Shown: positions 23,870 through 33,180 of the stretch, piece by piece | How positions within the stretch are numbered: position 1 is the first letter of the stretch | Layout of the letters: each line of letters opens with the position of its first letter | Origin: Chrysomallon squamiferum | Lineage: Eukaryota > Mollusca > Gastropoda > Neomphalida > Peltospiridae | Direction of reading: 5' to 3' | Assembly: GCA_012295275.1 (NCBI GenBank) | Contig: CM022677.1 | Span: 27,441,379 to 27,476,378 of the forward strand | DNA: 35,000 nucleotides | Position numbers and translations under genes: made by a program | Notes under the pieces: generated by a model | Seen by the model: only the letters and a program-made list of their open reading frames with translations | The model's database searches: none | Told to the model about the DNA's origin: nothing

Positions 23870-24298
23870 ACACACACAGCTTCACTTAAAGACAACAACA
23901 ACACCCCCCCTCACACTAGAGATCTGCCCCTAGCTCTACTCACCAGTAGTAGACAGTACCCCAGCCCTAGCCGATGTTTTGTACAGGGGGCAGGTGTAGT
24001 CGTCTTCGCTCGGCTTGAAGTCCATGCGTGGCTGCATGTGCATCATTGGCAGCATCGAGTTCATCTGACCCACGACGGAGTCGGCACACACGAAGTTGTC
24101 GTCGTCCCAGCGGAACCCGTCGGTGAAGAGACCGTGAACCAGCACGCCGTCAGTTGGTGACTCAATCTGTGGTGAGTTTTTATAACAATAGGTTTGATAT
24201 TTTTTTTTTTTTTTTTAGTGTAATGTGTGTAGTAATAATGACAGTGATAATAATAGTAAAGATGGTGATAATGATGGTTATAATAATAATAGCAGTAA

Positions 24299-24348
<50 letters not shown>

Positions 24349-27300
24349 GTTATAATAACCATAATAATAATAAAAATAACAGTAATAATAATTACAATAA
24401 TAATATAACAAAAATAATAATAAAAATAACAGCATTAATATATAAAAAATAATAATATAATAATAATTAATAATAAATTAATAATAATAATAAATATAAT
24501 AATAGTAAGAACACTACTCTACTATTAATAATACTAGTTAATAAGAACATCAATCATAACAACAATAGTAATAATAACAACAACAACAATGACAGTAATA
24601 AGAATATAAACAAAATAGCTTTTCTTAAAATGACACCAATATTTTATTTTTTATTTTATTTTTAATACTGTATATTTTACTCTTTCCTGACATTTTAACA
24701 AAAAGACACAGATATTTTTATTTTAACTGGTTTTGTTTTACAAAACACTATACATTTTATTCTTACTTAACACTTTAATAAGATTTTTAGTATAATTCAT
24801 GATTCTTGCTACTACACATTTCACTCTCACTTGACATTTTAATAAGAATAAAAAACATTTTTATCTTTACTTGTCATTTTTTTTAAACACTAAAACATTT
24901 TATTTTTACTTCACACTTCAACAAGAAACAGCTATTTTAATCTTTACGTCACATTTTTCGATACTACACACTTCATTCTCACTTGACACTTTAACTGGAC
25001 ACAAACATTTTGACATTTCGGTGACAGATATTTTAGTTTATTCTCACCTCCTTGTCCATGTCAATCTCCTCTCCGAACTTGACGGAGGCCATCTGCTCAG
25101 TGACTGTTTTCTGGTCGCGGTAGTGTTTGAGTACGCGGAACTCAAAACTCAGATGGTCGATGGGGAACTACTTGACATAGTTCTGCCATGCCAGTCAGAA
25201 GCCTGGAAATAAGATGCAGTAGTAGTTGTAGTGGTTGTAGTAGTTGTAGTAGTTGTAGTTGTAGTAGTTGTAGTAGTTGTAGTTGTAGTAGTTGTAATTG
25301 TAGTGGAGTTGCTTGGTTGTGATGGTGGTAGTGGTAGTTGTAGTGGAGTTGTGGCAGTTGTAGTGGTGGTAGTGAAGTTGCTTGGTTGTGGTGGTTGTAG
25401 TGGTGGTGGAGATGTGGTAGTTGTAGTAGTTGTGGTAGTCAAGTTGTTTGGTTGTGATGGTAGTGGTGGAGGTGTAGTTGTTGTGGTGGTAGTTGTAGTA
25501 GCAGTTGTGGTAGCAGTAGTGGTAATGGTTATAGTAGTAGTAGCTGAAGTAGCAGTTGTGGTTGTTACAGAAGTGGTGTTAGAAGTAACAGCAGTTGTAA
25601 TAATAGTAGTAGTAGTAATAGTACTTATATTAGTAGTTATAACAGTAATAGCATAGTAGGACTAGTAAAAGTAGTAGTAGTAATAATAATAGCACAGTGA
25701 CATAGTAGTAGTAGTAGTAGTATCAGGACCAGAAACAGTAGTAGTAATAGTGGTGATAGTAGTAGTTGTGGTAGTGGCAGTAGTAGTAGTTGTAGTAGTA
25801 GTAGTATTAGCCTGACCAGAAATAGCAGTAGTAATAGTGGTGATAGTTGTAGTAATGGTTGTGCCAGTGGTAGTAGTTGTGGTTGTGGTAGTAGTTGTGG
25901 TTGTGGCAGTAGTAGTAGTTGTGGTTGTGGCAGTAGTAGTAGTTGTGGTTGTGGCAGTAGTAGCTGAAATAGTAGTAGTAGTTTTCACTAACAAACTATT
26001 TCTAAACTAAATCATTTACTCACCCAGTCACTCACTCACTCACTCACTCACTCACCCACCCACCCACTCACTCACTCACCCACCACACCCACCACACCAC
26101 ACCCACACCACACCCACTCACGGACTCATGGACTCACCCTGTGGAAAGAAGAAGCCGGACAGCCAGAAGGACTTGGGCGCACCGTAGACGATCCAGCTGT
26201 TGATGAAGGCGCAGCGGTAGACAAGGTCCTGCACCCAGCTGGCCAGACTCTTGAGGGAGGGGTAGGCGGAGCTGGCCCAGAGGTCAGGAACGTGGTTGTT
26301 GAGGAAGGAGTTGTAGACCATCTCCAGTTCCTCGCTCATCACGACGAAGCCTTTGATGGCCTTCTTCAGCTGTTCCAGCGAGTTCTGTAAAACAGTGAGG
26401 TGTAGTTTGTGTGTACACTCATCAATAATTGATTGTTGATACTGTGTGTGTGACTGTGTGTGTCTGTGTGTGTGTGTGTGTGTGTGTGAGTATTTGTGTG
26501 TGTGTGTACACTCGTGTGTCTGTGTGTGTGTGTGACTCGTCAATAATTGTTGATTTTGTGTGTGTGAGTATATGTGTGTGTTTGTGTGTCTGGTAGTGTA
26601 CAATCGTCAATAATTGTTGATATTGTGTGTGTCTGTGTCTGTGTGTGTGTGTTTATGTGTGTTTGTGTGTGTGTGTGTGTGTGTGTATGTGTTGTCTTTG
26701 TGTGTCTGTGTCAGTGTGGTGCTGTGTGTGTATGTATGTGTAGGTAAAAAAAAAAATATATATGTTAGCATACACTATACACAGAAATACAGATAGTCAA
26801 TTGAATAAATGAATGAATAAATAATTAAAATAGTTAGGTATCCCCAAAAAAAAAAAAAAAAAAAAATGAAATAAAAATTATAAAAATTAAAATGAAATAA
26901 AATAAAATAAAATAAAATAAAATAAAATAAAATAACTAAAATTTAAATGGCTAAACTTAAGTATACATCAAAAAAAAATAAAAAATAAAAAATAAAATAA
27001 AATAAATTTATAATAATAATAATAATAAAAAATAAAATATTAAGTAAGAAAAACCACAACAAAAAAAGTTGCTAATAAAAAGAAGAACTTTGATGATACC
27101 CCCCAAAAAAAACCAACAACAACATCAACAAAATAATATAAACAAAAAAGAATTAAAAAAAAAGAAGAAAAAACATGTTACTAATAAAAATGTTTTTTTA
27201 CTTTGATGACACCCAGAAGTTTGTTGAAACGATCAACTTCCTGTGTCAGGACGGTTGTCAACGAGTTGAGACGTCCTTTCTCATCAGGCTGCAAATTAGA

Positions 27301-29511
27301 CAGAATTAGACAGAATTAGACAGACGTGTGAGACACTGCATTTAATACAAACAGCCAGCAGTGAAATGGCGGTTTGGTATTTAAAACAGAACAAAAGAGA
27401 TATTTAAAAATAGACAAAATTAAAAATTAAATTTGATATTTAAAAATAGACAAAATTAAAAATTAAATTTGATATTTAAAAATAGATAAAATTAAAAATT
27501 AAATTTGATATTTAAAAATAGACAAAATTAAAAGTTTTATTTGATATTTAAAAATAGACAAAATTAAAAATGACAAAATTAAATTTGTTATTTAAAAATA
27601 GACAAAATTAAAAATTAAATTTGATATTTAAAAATAGACAAAATTAAAATGACAGTATTAAATTTGATATTTAAAAATAGACTAAATTAAACAGACAGAT
27701 ATACTGCATTTATTTAAAACAAAAAAAAATTAAATAATAGTATAGACTATATGGAATATAACCCAAACTAAATTAGACAGAAGATATCTGTTTGCTGCAG
27801 AAAAAATTAAAATGTATAGAATTCAAGCTGGTACTTAGAACAGACCAAAAGAGACAGAGTTCATATGGTATTTAACCAAAAGAGACAAAAATTAAAATGA
27901 TAGTATTCAGTTTTGAATAGCCAGGCTGCAGTTTGGCAATCTAACCTTCACTGGACAAAGCTGATATCTTAAGACAATAAGTAGTTGCTTCATATACATA
28001 ATAATAATTATAGAAAAATAAGAATAATAATAATAATAAGAAATAATAATAAGAATAATAACAATAAAATGAAGAACAAGAAGAAGAATAATAAATAATA
28101 ATAATAATAATCATAATAATAAAATAATAATAATATTAAGATGAAGATGAATAATAATAAAAAGATGACAACAAAGAAGAATAATAAGAAGAAGAAGAAG
28201 GAGAAGAAAAAGAAGAAGAAGAAGAAGATGAAGAAGAAGATGACAAACAAGAATTAGAAGAAGAAGAAGAAGAAGAAAAAAAAGAAGAAGAAAAAATAAA
28301 ACAATGAAGAATAACTGTATAACAACAACAAAACAAAAAAAGTGAAGTAATCCAAACCTCAAACATTTCTTGATTGGCTTGCTCTATATCCAGCTTGTCC
28401 ATCAGTTTACCCAGAATGCTCTCTGCCAACTCGTACACGATTTCGTCGTTTGACTTGCCCGTGCCCCCTGAGGAGAGGCGTGGCTGGACGTCCAGGATGG
28501 TTGAAATGATGGCTGAGGTCTCTTGAATCTGGAAGGCGAGGCTGGCGTTTTCGTGCATGCCGAAGATTTCCGGTTGATCGATTAACGGCAGCTCCTCGAC
28601 GTACTGTCTGTACTCCTGTAGAGTCTGCAGCTCTGGGGCGTAGTAGATACCTGAAATAACAATAACAATAACAATAATAACAACAACAACAACACGAACA
28701 ACAACAACAACACTAATAATAATAATAACAACAAAACAGTAACGAACAACAACAACAACACTAATAATAATAATAATGATGATGATAATAATAACAATAA
28801 TGACAATGAAAAACACAACAATAACAATATAATAAAACAATAATAATAATAATGATGATAATAATAATAATAATAATGAAATACTAAAAATAATAATGAA
28901 ATACCAATAATGATAGTAATAATAATAATAATAACAATAATAACAATGATAATTATTATGATGATGATGATATAATAATAATGATGATAATGATGATGAT
29001 AATAATATCAGCAATAATAACAATTATAATGATGATGATGACAATGATGATTGTTAGCAATAATAATAATTATATAATATGATGCTACTATTACCAGTAT
29101 TTTTACTGTTATTATTACCTATGACTAGTTATAATAATAATGTTAATTATTATTGCTACTTATTACTACTGCTATTACTGTTACTTATTACTATAAGTGA
29201 TGTTGCTACTACTACTACTACTACTACTGCTGTTACTACAATTACTATTATTATACAACAATTACCATTATTACTACTACTATGACTATTACAACAACTG
29301 CTATTGCTACTGATACTACTACTACTCTACTACTACTACTGCTGATAACAATACAGCCACTACTACTGCTGCAGTACTATTAGTATTACAACTACTACAA
29401 CTACTATTATCATCACCACCACCACAACCACAGTCACCTGTACGACTAATGCTACTGTTACTACTACAACTATTACTAATCCTGAAACAACAGTAACACT
29501 GATAATAGTGG

Positions 29512-29551
<40 letters not shown>

Positions 29552-31467
29552 GTAAAAGAACTAACCTGAAGGCGAGTAGGTGTAGTCTGTGTTCAGTGTC
29601 TGCTCTGAGAAGAAAGTTTTCAGAATTGTCCTCAAACACCTCTGATCCAGAAAGTCTGTCACCCGACCTCCATATGTAATCTGAAACACACACACATACA
29701 TGTATATATAACATACATACACACATATATAACATACATACATACAGATATATAACATACATACATACATACATACACACACACATATATACATACATAC
29801 ATACATACACACACTTGTTTATCATGTTTGTACACAGGTGTGTAAGTTTTTTAATTACAAACACAAAGTGGAACCATCTTGTGACTCAAATGTAAACTGT
29901 TGTTTGTATTTTTTTGAGTTAACAAATAAAAGTTTTAAGCATTCTTTTTTGGTCTTTTTAATCTTTCTTTGCTTCTTTTATCAATGTGTGTGTGTGTGTG
30001 TGTGTGCATATTAAAACAAAAACTCAGTTCTCATTTCATCAGTCTCTCTGTCTAAATGTTTGTACTGTTCTAGTGATCTATTAAAACAACAACAAACATT
30101 TCCTGCCTGTCTGTCTATCTGTCTGTCTGTATGTCTGTATATACTGCTCAAGTTATGAATTACAAGAAAAACTGACACCTGCATTTATTAAAACAAAATA
30201 TCTGTCTGTCATTTCATCAGTCTGTCTGTCTGTCTATCTGTCTGTACTGTGTTTATATTTCTGCTCTAACTATTAAAACAACAACTGAACTGACCTGTCT
30301 GTCTGTAGGTCTGTGTGTCCCAGGGAATGTATGTATGGTAAACATCTGCAGATTGAGGCAGGGTATCTCTGTCACTGTGTTGATGTATGTACTGCAAAAC
30401 ACAACAACAGAATTACAAGAAAAACCGACAGATCTGCATTTAGTATACATGTCAATAGAGAGAGAGAGAGAGAGAGTCAGCCTGTCTGTCTGTCTGTAGA
30501 GAGATATTTCTGCTCTAACAAGAGAAAACACAGAACTGACCTCTCAGAGATAGAGAGAGAGAGAGTGGAGAGAGAGGGAAGACTCCATGAGAGATAAACA
30601 TCTGCAGATTGAGCAGAGGCACACTCTCTGTCAGAGTTGAAAGATAGAGACAAACACAACAACAGAGAGAGAGTACAGAGAGATAGAGAGAGAGAGTGAA
30701 AGAGAGAGAGAGTGAGAGAGACATAGACAGAGAGAGAGACAGAGAGAGAGAGATATACAAGAAGTGGAGATAGAGACATACAAAGAAAGTGAGATAGAAC
30801 AACTAATATCATCTATTTAATGCTCTATTCCTTAAAACAGTTTAATACAGAAGCAAATCTTATGATAATGAACACCTTGATATAACAGCAACCCTTACTG
30901 AACTACACAACTTCATATTAGGGTAAACCTCTTTATAACATCCACCTTGATAATACAGCAAACCTTATTATACAACTCACCTTGATGTTCCAGCCAAGTG
31001 GACCAAATTTCTTTCTCTCCAGAATGATAGCGTGGAAGAAACACAAACCAAAAATCATCTTCTTCCAGTCTTGTCCAAGAACTAAACAAAAAGAAAAGAA
31101 AAAAATAAATTATGTGTGTTGTACTACATAATAATAATGAAAATAACAATAATGATGATGATAATGATGATGGTGATAACAGTAATAATATTAATGATGA
31201 TGATGATGATAATTGTAATATTAATAATGGTAATAATCAATCATACCTGTATATATTCACATTCACCATCCACACTCACATCAAATGTGCACACATGCAA
31301 ATGCACATGAACACACACACATACACTCACACACACCTATCTGTATACCTAAATATTTGAGTCTCTGTTGTTCTCACTTTCACACACAACACACACACAC
31401 ACACACACAAACATAAATATACAAATTATAGATGATACAAACATACATACATACAATCATATATACA

Positions 31468-31499
<32 letters not shown>

Positions 31500-31658
31500 C
31501 CCACATCTATATCTGTATATATATGTTTGTGTGTGTGTCTAAATATGTGTGTGTGTGTTATATATGTGTGTTTGTGTGTGTTGATATGTGTGTGTGTGTG
31601 TGTATGTATATATATATATGTATATATGTATGTATGTATGTATGTATGTGTGTATGTA

Positions 31659-31694
<36 letters not shown>

Positions 31695-33127
31695 TGTGTG
31701 TTTATGTGTCTGTGTGTATGTATGTATCTATGTATGTCAGTGTGTGTGTATGTATGTATGTATGTATGTATGTATATAATATGTATGTATGTGTGTGTGT
31801 GTGTGTGTCTGTCTGTGTATGTGTATGTATGTATGTATATCAGTGTATGTGTGTATGTATGTTAACTTACCGTTTTCTTCAAAGAAGGATGGTGTCATTT
31901 CTCCCAGTGCACGTCGAATGTTTGCGCGCAGACCTTTCGGCGGTTCGTTGGTGACCTTGACACTGTTCTGCAGGACTGACACGGGGAAGTGCTTGGCGGG
32001 CATGGAGCTGAGGAAGAGGCGGTAGTCGTCGTGGATTTCATCTGGAGTCTCCGCCAGATCCTTCACCAGGTTCTCCATAGCCAACATCCATGACTGAGCC
32101 AAGTGACAGTTCTGTGAAACAGCAGCAACAACAACTTAAATATGTGACAATAACAATCATAATAATAACAGAGTAGTATAACTGAAACATATGATGATGA
32201 TAATACTGCTACTACTACTAATAATATAGTAGTAGCTGTAGTTGTAGCAGTAGTAGTAATAATAACTGAAATATAATAATAACAATAGACAGACAGACAG
32301 AGTGACAAATATATAGATATGTAGACAGGCAGACAGATATGTATGTAGATATAGAAAGATATATATATATTTATAGAAAGGTAGATATAGATTTTATAAT
32401 TAGATAGATAGATAAATATATTAGACAGAGATTAGATTATACAGATAGATAGCTAGATAGATTAGATATAGATATATAGATCAGAAAGATTAAATATACA
32501 GATTGGTAGATAGATTAGATAGATAGCTATAGACAGATTTTCTAAACAGATAAATAGAGGGAGAGAGACGAGAGAGATATAGAGAGAGATTGGACAGACA
32601 GATAGGTAGATTAAATGACAGACAGGTAGACAGATAAACAGACAGACAGACAGACATATTAAGTAACACTTACCTGGAGAATGACCCAGTCTCCTGTTTT
32701 TGTTGCTGTGTTGATGAGTTTTTCTGCTACAGGACCTTGACCTTGACCCAGTGAAATCGACTGAACCCTGAAATGAGGAAATTCCAATTAACAGAAATTA
32801 AAACAACAAACAAACAAACAAATAACAATAATAAACAACAGCAAACATTTTTTAAAAATAAATTAAAACATATACAAGTACATAAACTGGTAAATAATCA
32901 GAGCTATAATCAGTTTTGCAAGTTAACTTTTAACAGTTTTAACTTTTTTTTTAACAGTTAAATACAGGTTAAAAATGAATAACAAGTTTCAGTTTTGCAA
33001 AGGAGGCAACACTTAAATAAAACACATGCAAGAAAACAGTTAATATTAAAATAAACAGTGCCACACACACATAACATTAGCAATGCAATAGAAGTGATAT
33101 TAAATATAACAAAGATAACTGTATGTG

Positions 33128-33180
<53 letters not shown>

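Larger units (their letters stand above)
30000..30790. repeat. Tandem array of about 255-bp units spanning the missing DNAH6 exon
   Basis: GAATTACAAGAAAAACYGACA recurs at 30157 and 30410. The exon-derived ATCTGCAGATTGAG recurs at 30344 and 30600. TTCTGCTCTAAC recurs near 30260 and 30508. CTATTAAAACAACAAC recurs at 30079 and 30270. GTCT and GAGA microsatellites fill the joints. Confidence 0.7.

Noticed and set aside
23583-23878. Regular CA-rich repeats that might suggest a CRISPR array
   Set aside because: A dinucleotide microsatellite without unique spacers, in an intron of an animal gene.
23281-24160. Long His/Thr or Cys/Val frames across the TG/CA block
   Set aside because: Dinucleotide artefacts. 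The only real coding parts are exons l and m on the minus strand.
25231-25656. 141-codon Val-rich frame and Thr-rich frames on the other strand
   Set aside because: Pure GTN/ACN triplet repeat in an intron of DNAH6; no domain.
29561-29864. Cys/Tyr/Met-rich minus-strand frames near exon g
   Set aside because: Upstream part is the ACAT array; only 29566-29680 is coding.
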